Below, piece by piece: positions 1-9,231 of a DNA stretch of 64,000 bases. Numbering within the stretch: position 1 is the stretch's first letter; every line of letters begins with the position of its first letter. The notes under the pieces were generated by a model. That model saw only the letters and a program-made list of their open reading frames with translations. It did not search any database and was not told the origin of the DNA. Source of the stretch: an uncultured Candidatus Melainabacteria bacterium (lineage in GTDB: Bacteria; Cyanobacteriota; Vampirovibrionia; Gastranaerophilales; Gastranaerophilaceae); NCBI GenBank assembly GCA_934692625.1, contig CAKUUC010000006.1:1-64000 (forward strand). The letters run 5' to 3'. The position numbers and the translations under genes are program-made.

Positions 1-92
1 CTCGAAACCATTGATATAATTGCTTTATGGTATGGTATGGTATGGTGGGGCGGGGCGGTGTACTTATGGACAAAAATCGTTCATAATAAGAA
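1..92 (+). promoter_or_regulatory. TATGG-repeat promoter/leader, copy 1
   Basis: A consensus -10 box TATAAT lies at 15-20 and is followed by four tandem TATGG units (26-45) and a G-rich stretch. Nearly the same 90 bases recur at 12289-12385 with six units, again ahead of a prepilin-like gene. The expected transcription start (about 27) falls at the edge of the repeat, so copy number would change the start region or the 5' leader. The -35 region lies outside the window. Confidence 0.6.
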
Positions 93-122
93 TGTGATGA
101 AGATTTTTGGAGTATGTAAAGC

Positions 123-845
123 ATGAAAAAAGCCTTTACTTTGGCGGAAGTTTTGATAGTTTTGGGTATTGTTGGGATAGTTGCTGCAATAACATTACCT
201 ACATTGCTCACAGATATTAAACGTTCTATTTTAAAAAATAGGTTTTTGCGTGCGGATGCTGTTGTTTCTCAAGCAATTCTTGCGACGAAAAATGAGTTGG
301 GGTATGAGTGGGATGGTTTTTATCTTGATTCTGATGATGATATAAAAAAGTTGCAAGACCAAGCAAATGAAGTTTGGTTAAAACAGTTCAAATTTACAAC
401 CAAAATGAATGCTTGTAATTTTAATGGTGCTGCAAAAGGGTATTTTTTAGAAAATGACGGATACCGCAAGTATTGTTGGTATTTTAGTGATGGTAATAAT
501 TTTATATTGTACATTTTGCCTGATGGAACTGCTGTTTCGCCTATACTTTTGAATAAACGTTCTCCTTTTACTGGTGGTGAATATTTTTCGGTTGCTATAG
601 ATACAAATGGACCGTATAAAGGTCCGAATGCCTACGGATATGACCTTTTTAGTATAACTTCAGAACGTGTTGTAAAAGTAAATATCGGGCAAGCGCTATG
701 TGATCCTTATACTAATAATACAGGCAGGTTTGCCGGTTGCTATTGGGCTGCCAAGAGAAACACAAGTGCACTCCCTAATACAAAGTATTGGGACGGATTG
801 TACCGCTCAAAAGATTATTGGGATAAGCATAGAGAAAGCAAATAG
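123..845 (+). CDS. Type IV prepilin-like (pseudopilin) protein
   Basis: A 240-residue protein beginning MKKAFTLAEVLI, a class III prepilin leader. Cleavage would fall before Phe5, leaving the conserved Glu at mature position 5 and a hydrophobic helix to about residue 28. The residue before the cut is Ala, not the usual Gly. The C-terminal half carries DTNGPYKGPN near residue 160 followed by GYDLF, a block also present in the prepilins at 12596 and 58911. It probably forms a minor pilin or pseudopilin assembled at the inner membrane. A GGAG at 109-112 supports the ATG. The gene stands alone, without pilin assembly genes nearby; it could equally be a secretion pseudopilin. Confidence 0.8.
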   Translation: MKKAFTLAEVLIVLGIVGIVAAITLPTLLTDIKRSILKNRFLRADAVVSQAILATKNELGYEWDGFYLDSDDDIKKLQDQANEVWLKQFKFTTKMNACNFNGAAKGYFLENDGYRKYCWYFSDGNNFILYILPDGTAVSPILLNKRSPFTGGEYFSVAIDTNGPYKGPNAYGYDLFSITSERVVKVNIGQALCDPYTNNTGRFAGCYWAAKRNTSALPNTKYWDGLYRSKDYWDKHRESK

Positions 846-862
846 AAACATCGTAAATTTAA

Positions 863-890
863 GTGTCAGGCGGTGCCGTGACCTACATTT
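863..890 (-). repeat. REP-like palindrome (degenerate)
   Basis: GTCAGGCGGTGCCGTGAC followed by CTAC: an imperfect palindrome with the inverted GTAG foot. It resembles the REPs that flank the RAYT gene at 26894-27406 and sits just after the prepilin stop. Confidence 0.6.
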
Positions 891-917
891 GGCATGAAAT
901 TTGTGTTCAATCTTGAA

Positions 918-988
918 CCAGATTCTGAATAACAAGAAAATATATTTGCTCATTCCATTCGCAAAAATTTTCTAAGTTTTCAGAATGA
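918..988. repeat. Long palindromic element, AGATTCTGAA...TTCAGAAT type
   Basis: An intergenic element of about 70 bases whose ends ATTCTGAA and TTCAGAAT are inverted repeats, with an AT-rich centre (AAGAAAAT...ATTTTCT) that can extend the stem. A close relative lies at 34284-34353. It separates the convergent prepilin and topA genes and may serve as a terminator. Confidence 0.6.
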
Positions 989-999
989 CATGAACTTTG

Positions 1000-3336
1000 T
1001 TATTCTTCGCTTTGTGTTTCAGGGGTTGGTTCTTCCGGTTTTTTGTAGCCGCATTTCATGTTTGAACAAGAAATTACTGTACCCTTTTTCAAAACTTTTT
1101 TGACCAAAAGACTTCCGCAATCTGGGCATTTTTCGCCTGTCGGTTCGTTCCACAATACGAAGTCGCAATTCGGGTATTTATTGCAGCCGTAGAATATTGT
1201 TCCTCGTTTTGATTTTCTTTCTACAATAGTGCCTTCACCGCATTTTGGGCAAGTGACTCCTGTCGATTTTCGGTAAGGCTTACGGAATCCACATTCAGAA
1301 TTTGTACATTCCATATATTTGCCGTAAGGTCCCATTTTGAAAATCATTTCCGATCCGCATTTTTCGCATTTTTCTTCACAAACTTCTTTTGGTTTAGGTG
1401 TTCCGTCACCTTCTCCTTGTTCTTCTTCCATTTCTTGCATAACGTTAATTGACATTGCAGTTTTGCAATCAGGATAACCTGAGCAGCCCAAGAATTGTGA
1501 GCCTGTTTTACTTGTCCTCAAAACCATTGGTTTTCCGCAATTTGGACATTTTACATTTGTTTCAATCGTTACACGTTGAACTGTTTTCATCACCGAGTTA
1601 ACTTCGTCCATAAATGGCGTGTAAAAATCTTGCAAAACTTTTACCCAAACGGCTTCTTTTTCAGCAATTTTATCGAGTTTTGCTTCCATACCTGCGGTAA
1701 ATTTGTAATCCATAATGTCTGCAAATTGGCTTACTAACTGTTTTGAAACCGTTCTCCCAAGCAATGTCGGGCGTAGCGCTTTGTCTTTTTTCTCAACATA
1801 TTTTCTGGTTTGAATTACGGTAATAATTGTTGCATAAGTTGATGGACGACCGATTCCGTATTCTTCCAGTGCTTTGACAAGTGATGCTTCGTTGTATCTT
1901 GGTGGTGGTTGTGTGAAGTGTTGTTTTGGGTTAATTTTCTTACAAACAACTTTGTCACCCTTTTCCAAGTCAGGAATTTTAGCATCTGAAGATTTGTTAT
2001 CATCGTCTTCCGAGTCATCGTTGTAAAGTGTTAAAAACCCGTCAAATGTGACTTTGCTTGTTCCCGCTCTCAATGTGTAATCACCTGAATTAATTTCGAT
2101 TGTTTTATTTGCAATTTCGGCAGGTGCCATTTGAGATGACATAAATTTTTCCCAAATAAGTTTGTATAATTTATATTGATCATTATCCAAATATTTTTTT
2201 ATACTTTCTGGCGTTCTTTCAGGATATGACGGACGAATGGCTTCGTGTGCGTCTTGAACGTTTTGTTTTCCTTTTGCATAAATGTTAGGTTTTTCAGGAT
2301 AATATTTTTCGCCGTAATTTTGCAAAATAAAATCGTGAGCCATATTTTGCGCATCATCAGAAACTCTGACACTATCGGTTCTCATATATGTGATTAAACC
2401 GACCGGAGTGCCGTCAATTTCAATACCTTCATATAATTTCTGCGCAACTTGCATTGTTTTGGAAACTCCAAACCCAAGTTTGGAACTCGCTGCACGTTGC
2501 ATTGTTGAGGTTATAAACGGTGCTGTCGGTTTTCTTTTGGTGGATTTTTTCGTAACCTTTGAAACTTCATATTGAGTTTGTGGGTTTGTTAGATAATCGA
2601 CAATTTTTTGCGCTTCTTCTTTTGATTTAATTGTTTTTTCTACTGCTTTGCCTTTAATTTTTGATAATTCGGCTTCAAATTCTTTGCCGTCTTTATCTAA
2701 ATTAGCGTGGATTGACCAATATTCTTGCGGAACAAATGCTTCAATTTCGTCTTCTCTTTCGCAAATCATACGCAAAGCAACAGATTGAACACGGCCTGCT
2801 GATAAATTTCTGTTACCGATTTGTTTCCAAAGTACAGGACTCAATTTGAATCCTACGAGTTTGTCCAAAATTTGTCTTGTCTGTTGCGCTTGCACCATAT
2901 CCATATCTATTGAACGTGGGTTTTCAACAGAATGTTTAACTGCTTTTGGTGTAATTTCGTTGAATACAATTCTGCAAATTTTTTCATCAGGAACTTTCAA
3001 TACCTGACGTACGTGCCACGCAATTGCTTCTCCCTCACGGTCGGGGTCGGAAGCCAGATAAACTTTGTCAACTTTTTTTGCCAAATCGTTCAGTTTTTTT
3101 ACAACTTGTTGTTTTCCGGGGATAATTTCAAACTTCGGCTCAAAGTTATTATTAACATCAAAACCTAAGTTTTGTGTCGCAGAATCTTTTGTAGGTAAGT
3201 TTCTTATGTGACCGTAACTCGCTTCAATTTGAAAATCACTTCCCAAAATCTTTTTGATAGTTTTAGATTTTGCGGGTGATTCGACTATTACCAATGATTT
3301 TTCTTTAGTTTTTGATTTTGTTTTAGTTTCAGCCAT
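1000..3336 (-). CDS. topA: DNA topoisomerase I
   Basis: Type IA topoisomerase of 778 residues that relaxes negative supercoils. The Toprim domain is N-terminal, with VESPAKSKT near residue 20 and the metal-binding SDPDREGEA near residue 97. The catalytic tyrosine is Tyr317 in GLITYMRTDS. The C-terminal part, from about residue 590, holds four C4 zinc ribbons (CPNCG, CEKCG, CPKCG and CPDCG, each with a distal pair). Only 7 bases separate it from dprA upstream. It is the last gene of an lptC-lptA-TPR-dprA-topA run; a dprA-topA pair is common in bacteria. Length and motifs are complete. Confidence 0.97.
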   Translation of the reverse strand: MAETKTKSKTKEKSLVIVESPAKSKTIKKILGSDFQIEASYGHIRNLPTKDSATQNLGFDVNNNFEPKFEIIPGKQQVVKKLNDLAKKVDKVYLASDPDREGEAIAWHVRQVLKVPDEKICRIVFNEITPKAVKHSVENPRSIDMDMVQAQQTRQILDKLVGFKLSPVLWKQIGNRNLSAGRVQSVALRMICEREDEIEAFVPQEYWSIHANLDKDGKEFEAELSKIKGKAVEKTIKSKEEAQKIVDYLTNPQTQYEVSKVTKKSTKRKPTAPFITSTMQRAASSKLGFGVSKTMQVAQKLYEGIEIDGTPVGLITYMRTDSVRVSDDAQNMAHDFILQNYGEKYYPEKPNIYAKGKQNVQDAHEAIRPSYPERTPESIKKYLDNDQYKLYKLIWEKFMSSQMAPAEIANKTIEINSGDYTLRAGTSKVTFDGFLTLYNDDSEDDDNKSSDAKIPDLEKGDKVVCKKINPKQHFTQPPPRYNEASLVKALEEYGIGRPSTYATIITVIQTRKYVEKKDKALRPTLLGRTVSKQLVSQFADIMDYKFTAGMEAKLDKIAEKEAVWVKVLQDFYTPFMDEVNSVMKTVQRVTIETNVKCPNCGKPMVLRTSKTGSQFLGCSGYPDCKTAMSINVMQEMEEEQGEGDGTPKPKEVCEEKCEKCGSEMIFKMGPYGKYMECTNSECGFRKPYRKSTGVTCPKCGEGTIVERKSKRGTIFYGCNKYPNCDFVLWNEPTGEKCPDCGSLLVKKVLKKGTVISCSNMKCGYKKPEEPTPETQSEE

Positions 3337-3343
3337 TTATTTT

Positions 3344-4432
3344 CTACACTCTCTTGTATCTGTCCCCGTCACATTGTTTTATTATGCCCTTAAGCTCCAT
3401 TGTTGTCAAGTTCATCAACAAATCGTCAAAACGTAATCCTGTCAAACTCAACAATTCATCAACACATTTTTCTTCAATTTCTAAGTTCTTAAAAATTAAG
3501 TCTTCTTCATTTGTCAACATTGGTAAAACCAATTGCCCCGATGGTGTACTGTTTTTGATTTCCCAGTTTAAGGCATTCAAAATATCATCGCTTTCAGTGA
3601 CCAAAGTGGCACCGTTTTTCAAAAGTTTATAAATCCCTTGAGTATTCGGGTTTGAGATTAGCCCCGGAACGCACATTAGTTCTCTGCCTTGCTCTAAAGT
3701 TAAATTTGCCGTAATTAACGCTCCACTTTTTAACGATGCTTCAACAACTAAAGTTCCATAAGATAACCCTGAAACAATTCGATTTCTTTGTGGGAATCTG
3801 AATTTTACAGGTCCAAAAGTCGGATAATATTCGGTTACGACTGCGCCGTACCCATTTTCAATATTTTGGTATAATGTTTTGTTGCTTGCAGGATACGTGT
3901 AATCAAAACCGCTTGCAATTACACCGATTGTTTTTAAGTTATTTTCTATTGCAGAGGTGTGAGCGACAGTGTCAATTCCTGCTGCCAGTCCGGAAACAAT
4001 GCATATATCAGTGTTTGAAAGTCCGGAAATGATTTTTCTCAAATCTTCTCTTCCGTTTGTGCTTGCTCGTCTGGAACCTACAACGGCTAATGTTTTTTCA
4101 AGATTACAATCGAAAAGTTTTCCTTTATAATAAAGTACCGCCGGCGGATTAGAGATTTCTCTCAGCATTTGCGGATATTTGTCATCTGCAAATGTGAGAA
4201 AATTTATTCCTCTTGTTTCAACTTCGGTAAAAGTATTGTCAATATCGACTTTATCTCGGTATCTTAAAAAGTTTTCCGCTTTTTTGACGCTCAATCCGTC
4301 AATATTTTTCAGGTCATTTAATGATGCCTGAAACGCTTGTTCAATATCTCCAAAATAATCGTACAGTTTTAGTATAAAACTGCTGTCGATTTGTTCTATT
4401 GATGAAAATGCAATCCAATATTTTTTCTTCAT
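3344..4432 (-). CDS. dprA: DNA-processing protein DprA/Smf
   Basis: A 362-residue DprA, which binds incoming single-stranded DNA during natural transformation and loads RecA. An N-terminal helix-hairpin-helix-like part (GLSVKKAENFL) precedes the Rossmann core with AVVGSRRAS, VSGLAAGIDTVAH and the YPASNKTLY segment. The last 65 residues fit the usual winged-helix tail. It lies 9 bases after the TPR gene and 7 before topA. Together with type IV pilin-like genes it hints at competence, but no comEA/comEC is in the window. Confidence 0.93.
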   Translation of the reverse strand: MKKKYWIAFSSIEQIDSSFILKLYDYFGDIEQAFQASLNDLKNIDGLSVKKAENFLRYRDKVDIDNTFTEVETRGINFLTFADDKYPQMLREISNPPAVLYYKGKLFDCNLEKTLAVVGSRRASTNGREDLRKIISGLSNTDICIVSGLAAGIDTVAHTSAIENNLKTIGVIASGFDYTYPASNKTLYQNIENGYGAVVTEYYPTFGPVKFRFPQRNRIVSGLSYGTLVVEASLKSGALITANLTLEQGRELMCVPGLISNPNTQGIYKLLKNGATLVTESDDILNALNWEIKNSTPSGQLVLPMLTNEEDLIFKNLEIEEKCVDELLSLTGLRFDDLLMNLTTMELKGIIKQCDGDRYKRV

Positions 4433-4441
4433 TGACTGTCC

Positions 4442-5215
4442 TTAACCGTTGATTTTTGACTTGATTTTATCAATAAGTTTTTGAGTATTTTCTTTTTCTT
4501 CCGGCAAGATGTCAAAGTTTATGTAATCTTCCAAGTATTCTATTGCATCTTCATAATCCCCACGTGCCATAAATAAAATAGCAACTTTTTTGTAAGGTAG
4601 CGGGAATTTGTTATTTGTAGCAATTGCTTTCAAAAAGTTTGAAATTGCCTTGTCTATTTCGTCGTTTGCTTGGTATGCTTCTGCCAAGTAAAAATAGATT
4701 AATTCGTTGTCTTGTTTGTATTCTAATACGTTTTCTAAATTTTCGATGGCAGAGTCATAATTTCCAAATTCAAAATAAATTTTGGCTAAGTCATAATAAG
4801 CATCGTAGTTATCTGGTTGTTTTTCCAAAATATAAACCAGTTCGTCAACCGCCAAATCTTGTTTTGCATCTTCCATATAAAATCTGGCAAGATAATGACG
4901 GAATAACAAATTATCCTCAAGAGAATCAATTGCGTAAGATAGGATATTTATGCCTTCGCTCATTCTTTTTTGTTTATAATAAATATCTACCAAATTGATG
5001 TAACATTGCGGGATAGAAGGATTTAATTCAATACATTTCAGGTAATTTTTTTCTGCTTTTTCTTCATCTCCCAAATTTGCGTAGCATAATCCTAAATTGT
5101 TATAAATTTCCGCATTATTTGGTTCAACTTCAAGTATAGATGTGAATAAATCAATTGCACCGTTCCAATCTTTTTTCTTAAAACATTCTAATGCTTTATC
5201 TAATTTTTCTTTCAT
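4442..5215 (-). CDS. TPR-repeat protein
   Basis: 257 residues, made almost entirely of tetratricopeptide repeats; the second, with AEIYNNLGLCYANLGDEEKA near residue 35, is the clearest, and about six follow. There is no signal peptide or membrane segment, so it is probably a cytoplasmic protein-binding scaffold. It sits 4 bases after lptA and 9 before dprA, so it is co-transcribed with both. Partner and function cannot be read from the sequence. Confidence 0.85.
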   Translation of the reverse strand: MKEKLDKALECFKKKDWNGAIDLFTSILEVEPNNAEIYNNLGLCYANLGDEEKAEKNYLKCIELNPSIPQCYINLVDIYYKQKRMSEGINILSYAIDSLEDNLLFRHYLARFYMEDAKQDLAVDELVYILEKQPDNYDAYYDLAKIYFEFGNYDSAIENLENVLEYKQDNELIYFYLAEAYQANDEIDKAISNFLKAIATNNKFPLPYKKVAILFMARGDYEDAIEYLEDYINFDILPEEKENTQKLIDKIKSKING

Positions 5216-5219
5216 AATT

Positions 5220-6194
5220 TTATAATCCTAATGTCATATTGTCATCTGAGCCTGAACCGATATTCTTGATTACGGTTCTTGTATTACCTTGAGCATCAAA
5301 ACTCTTTGGCGTCATTGTCATTTTAATTCTATCAGCAAAAATTGTTCTTACGCCTTGAGTAATGCTTGAACGACCGGTAAAATATGCTTCATTTGGCTTT
5401 TCAGAACCTTGTCCTGGGTATAGGGTAACTTTTGGTCCAACTGCGTAATAATCTTGATACCAAATTCTAACATTTCCGCTAGCATTGAAAATTGAACGCT
5501 TTTGGTTATATTCTTGGTAAGTTGATTTTAGAGTAAGTTTTGAACCGTCGTCCATTGTCGTATTTGATGTTGTGTTTCCGTTTGCTGTCAAAACTCCGGT
5601 TTTTGCATCGTATACAAATCTATCGGCAAAAGATTCGTTGTTTTCTTGTTTTACGCTCGCATTACCGATTAAAACAAGTTTTTTCAAGTCGCCGTTTTTC
5701 TCGGTTGTGATTTCTGCACGGTTTGAGAATGTTTCAATCTCTTTGTACCGCATTGTAACCGTTCCGGTTGCTGTCATAACACCGGTTTTTGTATCGTATT
5801 CCTGAACATCTGCGTTGATTACGACAATAGGAGTTTTACCTTCAAAAACGATTGATTGTGTGTCGCCTTCCGCTCTTATAACTTTTGTCAAAAGAGAAAC
5901 TTTTAAGATATTTGCTTTCACTTCTCGTTTTTTGTTTTTCTTTATTTCAAAAGCATAAGGTTTGTCATAAAAAGTTGCAGTATCCAATCTTTGGTCATTT
6001 GTAACATTTACGTCTGCACTATCGCCGACAACCTTTAGGTCGTCAATAGAAACTTTAACATTTCCGTTAAATTTAATTTTGTTATCATTTTCGTTATATG
6101 TTTGATTTTTAGATTCAATAACCAAGTCAGAAGCATAAACTCCGGTTCCTGCAAGTATTAATAACGCAAATATCGCTGTTAATATTTTTTTCAT
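5220..6194 (-). CDS. lptA: LptA/OstA-like periplasmic lipid-transport protein
   Basis: About 324 residues. The chosen ATG gives a clean Sec signal (MKKILTAIFALLILAGTG, cut after Ala-Ser); an in-frame ATG six codons upstream overlaps lptC. The mature part is a series of beta-strand repeats of OstA/LptA type (IKFNGNVKVSIDDLKV, VMTATGTVTMRYKEIETFSN, VLTANGNTTSN, IFNASGNVRIWY), about twice as long as enterobacterial LptA. It would form the periplasmic bridge carrying lipopolysaccharide-type lipids to the outer membrane. Adjacency to lptC supports this; lptB/F/G are not in the window. Confidence 0.82.
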   Translation of the reverse strand: MKKILTAIFALLILAGTGVYASDLVIESKNQTYNENDNKIKFNGNVKVSIDDLKVVGDSADVNVTNDQRLDTATFYDKPYAFEIKKNKKREVKANILKVSLLTKVIRAEGDTQSIVFEGKTPIVVINADVQEYDTKTGVMTATGTVTMRYKEIETFSNRAEITTEKNGDLKKLVLIGNASVKQENNESFADRFVYDAKTGVLTANGNTTSNTTMDDGSKLTLKSTYQEYNQKRSIFNASGNVRIWYQDYYAVGPKVTLYPGQGSEKPNEAYFTGRSSITQGVRTIFADRIKMTMTPKSFDAQGNTRTVIKNIGSGSDDNMTLGL

Positions 6195-6195
6195 A

Positions 6196-6777
6196 CTATT
6201 TTTTATCCTCATAAACTTTTGAAACTGTGTTTCCTATAATTTTAAAACTGTCATAATTTGGACTTATTTCTATTTTGTTTGCCGTAGAATGTAGGCTATT
6301 ATCTTTTATTATTTCGATATGACCTTCCGCAACAATTGGAGATTGTGAGTTAAGCCAATGTAGTTTGTCTGCCTTTAGAATAATTCCGTTTTTCAGTGCT
6401 ACAACTGTATGTTCATACAATGTAATATCTCCTTTTTCAGAATTATAAGTTCCTTTTGATGATTTGAAACTCATTGAAACTTCATTATCTTTGTAGAAAT
6501 TTCCGATTACTCCATTTAATTGGGCAACACTTTTGGTGCTGTTCCATTCACCTGTATCGCCGTAAATTTCCCAATATTTCTTTTCGTTTTTAGTTTCAGT
6601 TAAAATAATTCCGCTAACTTCGGCTTCTTGGCTCTCTCCTGTTGCTGCTTGTTGTTGTCTGTTAAAATCTCGAGTAATCATACCAGCAGTTATGAAAGCC
6701 CAAGCCAAAACTCCAACTATAGCAAGTATTGCCAGAAAATACAGTCTGTTTTTCTTTGATATTTTAATCCCTTTCAT
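6196..6777 (-). CDS. lptC: LptC-like lipid-export protein
   Basis: 193 residues with one N-terminal membrane helix (about 11-32) and a periplasmic domain of LptC/DUF1239 type: ILTETKNEKKYWEIYGDTGEW followed by alternating strand pairs. LptC docks LptA to the inner-membrane LptBFG exporter. It starts the reverse operon that continues into lptA one base later. The ATG lies close to an AT-rich region, so the promoter probably sits within the roughly 140 bases shared with divergent dapA. Confidence 0.82.
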   Translation of the reverse strand: MKGIKISKKNRLYFLAILAIVGVLAWAFITAGMITRDFNRQQQAATGESQEAEVSGIILTETKNEKKYWEIYGDTGEWNSTKSVAQLNGVIGNFYKDNEVSMSFKSSKGTYNSEKGDITLYEHTVVALKNGIILKADKLHWLNSQSPIVAEGHIEIIKDNSLHSTANKIEISPNYDSFKIIGNTVSKVYEDKK

Positions 6778-6918
6778 ACCCTAAATTTTATCACAAAAGA
6801 ATAGAAAACCAAACACAACCTTGCATTAATAAAATATCTTAATATTTAGACATTATTAATATAATTTGTAATATAATTATTCCGTATAACAGATGAGGGA
6901 AAGTAGAGGTTTAGCATT

Positions 6919-7821
6919 ATGGCTTTAAGATACGATTGTGGAGAAGTTATCACAGCAATGATTACACCGATGGAAAATGCCGGTGCGATTGATTATGATA
7001 AAGTCGAATCACTTGCTGCACATTTGGTTGACACGGGTAGCGATGCAATTCTTGTTGCTGGTACTACCGGAGAATCACCAACATTAACTAATGAAGAAGA
7101 AATTGAATTGGTTAATTCTGTAAAACGAGCAGTCCAAAATCGAGTAAAAATTATTTTAGGTGCAGGGTCAAATTCAACTGAATCTGCAATTGAATATTCA
7201 AAATTTGCACAAAAAGAAGAAGTTGATGCAATTTTGTCAGTCGTTCCATATTATAACAAACCAAATCAAAGAGGCATGATTGAACATTTTTCTGCGGTTG
7301 CAGAATCAACTGATTTGCCTATTATTATGTACAATATTCCGTCAAGAACAGGTGTTAATATGTTGCCGGAAACAGTTGCATATTTGGCTGAAAAATATGA
7401 TAATATTGTAGGTTTGAAACAAAGTTTCGGTGATATGGATAAAATTAGTGAGTTAAAAATCCTTTGTCCTGAAAACTTTGCAATATATTCAGGTGATGAC
7501 AGTTTGACATTGCCGATGTTATCTTTGGGGGCGCATGGTGTAATTTCAGTAGCATCACATTTGTTTGGTACTGAAATCAAATCAATGATAAGAAACTTCA
7601 AAACAGGACAACTTACTGTTGCTAAAAATATGCATAGAACATTGTATCCAGCATTCAAAAAATTATTTATGGCACCAAATCCTGTTCCTGTGAAAGCAGC
7701 ACTTGCTCATAGAGGTTTGATTAACGAACATGTAAGAAAACCTTTGACTGTGTTGAATGAAGCAGAAAAAGAAGAGTTATTTGCTGTAATCGACAGTATA
7801 AAAGCCGAATTAGGAAATTAG
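6919..7821 (+). CDS. dapA: 4-hydroxy-tetrahydrodipicolinate synthase
   Basis: 300 residues, full length for DapA, which condenses pyruvate and aspartate semialdehyde in lysine and meso-diaminopimelate synthesis. The TIM-barrel signatures are intact: GTTGESPTL (Thr49-Thr50), Tyr112, Tyr138 in YNIPSRTG and the Schiff-base Lys167 in GLKQSFGD. TATAAT-like boxes lie within 70 bases upstream. It is followed after 54 bases by secD and may share its transcript. No other lysine genes are in the window. Confidence 0.96.
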   Translation: MALRYDCGEVITAMITPMENAGAIDYDKVESLAAHLVDTGSDAILVAGTTGESPTLTNEEEIELVNSVKRAVQNRVKIILGAGSNSTESAIEYSKFAQKEEVDAILSVVPYYNKPNQRGMIEHFSAVAESTDLPIIMYNIPSRTGVNMLPETVAYLAEKYDNIVGLKQSFGDMDKISELKILCPENFAIYSGDDSLTLPMLSLGAHGVISVASHLFGTEIKSMIRNFKTGQLTVAKNMHRTLYPAFKKLFMAPNPVPVKAALAHRGLINEHVRKPLTVLNEAEKEELFAVIDSIKAELGN

Positions 7822-7875
7822 GTTAATATTATTTTGTAATAAACAGTTGTATTAGAAATAAAAGAGGGTAAAAAA

Positions 7876-9210
7876 TTGAAAAACAAAATTATTTGGTTTT
7901 GGGTTATTGTATGCCTTGTAATTGCAAGTATTTTTGTAATTTACAAAAAACCTACAAAACTCGGACTGGACTTGGTCGGCGGAACAAGAATTATTCTTGA
8001 AGCAAAGACTACGGATTCTGTAACAGAAATCACTCCGTCAGTTATGAGCAATTTGAAGTACGCTATTGAACACCGTGTAAATAATATGGGTGTTGAAGAA
8101 ATCAGTGTTGCTCAAGTTGGAGATAAAAGACTTGTTGTAGAAATCCCTGGAGAAACTGATACTAAAAAGGCTGAAGAAATTCTTGGCAAAACTGCACAAT
8201 TGGATTTCAGAGCACCAAAACTTGATGACAAGGGTGAAATCGTTAGAGATACAACTACCGGTCAAATTGTTTGGGAACAACCGGCGATTACCGGTGAAGA
8301 TTTGAAATCTGCTTCAATTGGGTCTGACCAAAGCGGTCAATGGGTTGTATCATTGGAATTCAATGCAAAAGGTGCAACAAAATTTGCTCAATTAACTCAA
8401 AAACTTGTTGGCAAGCCAATGGCAATCTTCTATGAAGGAGAGATGAGAACTGCTCCTAATATTAACGAACCTATTTTGGGTGGTAAGGCTCAAATTTCAG
8501 GTGGTGACGGCGGATTTGATATCAAAGAAGCGCAAGAAATGGTTAACTATTTAAATGCCGGTGCATTGCCTGTTCCTTCAGATATCATTGAAGAAAGTCA
8601 AGTTGGTCCTACACTTGGTGCTGATAGTATTGCCAAATCTCAAAAAGCCGGAATTATCGGTGTTGGCTTGGTAATGATATTTATGTTGTTATACTACAGA
8701 TTACCTGGACTTATTGCTGATTTGGCATTGATTGTTTATGGCTTGATTATGTTTTCATTGTTCAAGATGATTCCTGTAACTCTTACTCTTGCAGGTATTG
8801 CCGCATTTATCTTATCAATCGGTATGGCGGTTGATGCGAATATTCTTATTTTTGAAAGAACAAAGGAAGAATTGAGAGCCGGCAGAAACTTATACACTGC
8901 AATATCTACAGGCTTTGACAGAGCATGGACTAGTATTTTCGATTCAAATATGACAACAATTTTGACCAGTGTAATTTTGTATTACTTGGGAAGTAGTTTT
9001 GTTAAAGGTTTTGCTTTGACATTGGTAATTGGTGTGCTTGTTTCAATGTTCACCGCAATTACAGTTACCAGAAACTTTATGCACATTGTGTTTGGTACAG
9101 GCGAATTGAAATACCCTGCATTGTTCGGGTTGTCTAAAGACGAAATCGGACAAGGTTACGAAGCGACAGAAACCAAACGTGAAAAAGCCCGTTTTGGAAT
9201 TTTGGACTAG
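7876..9210 (+). CDS. secD: Protein translocase subunit SecD
   Basis: 444 residues; starts at TTG, chosen because AGAGGG lies 7 bases upstream. An N-terminal membrane helix is followed by the periplasmic P1 domain (VGGTRIILEA, EHRVNNMGVEEISV, VEIPGE) and a C-terminal six-helix RND-type block from about residue 260. SecD works with SecF and SecYEG in proton-driven protein export. secF follows after 21 bases. The membrane part contains the conserved GMAVDANILIFERTKEE. Confidence 0.96.
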   Translation: MKNKIIWFWVIVCLVIASIFVIYKKPTKLGLDLVGGTRIILEAKTTDSVTEITPSVMSNLKYAIEHRVNNMGVEEISVAQVGDKRLVVEIPGETDTKKAEEILGKTAQLDFRAPKLDDKGEIVRDTTTGQIVWEQPAITGEDLKSASIGSDQSGQWVVSLEFNAKGATKFAQLTQKLVGKPMAIFYEGEMRTAPNINEPILGGKAQISGGDGGFDIKEAQEMVNYLNAGALPVPSDIIEESQVGPTLGADSIAKSQKAGIIGVGLVMIFMLLYYRLPGLIADLALIVYGLIMFSLFKMIPVTLTLAGIAAFILSIGMAVDANILIFERTKEELRAGRNLYTAISTGFDRAWTSIFDSNMTTILTSVILYYLGSSFVKGFALTLVIGVLVSMFTAITVTRNFMHIVFGTGELKYPALFGLSKDEIGQGYEATETKREKARFGILD

Positions 9211-9231
9211 GAAAGTTGAGGTAAAAATAAA

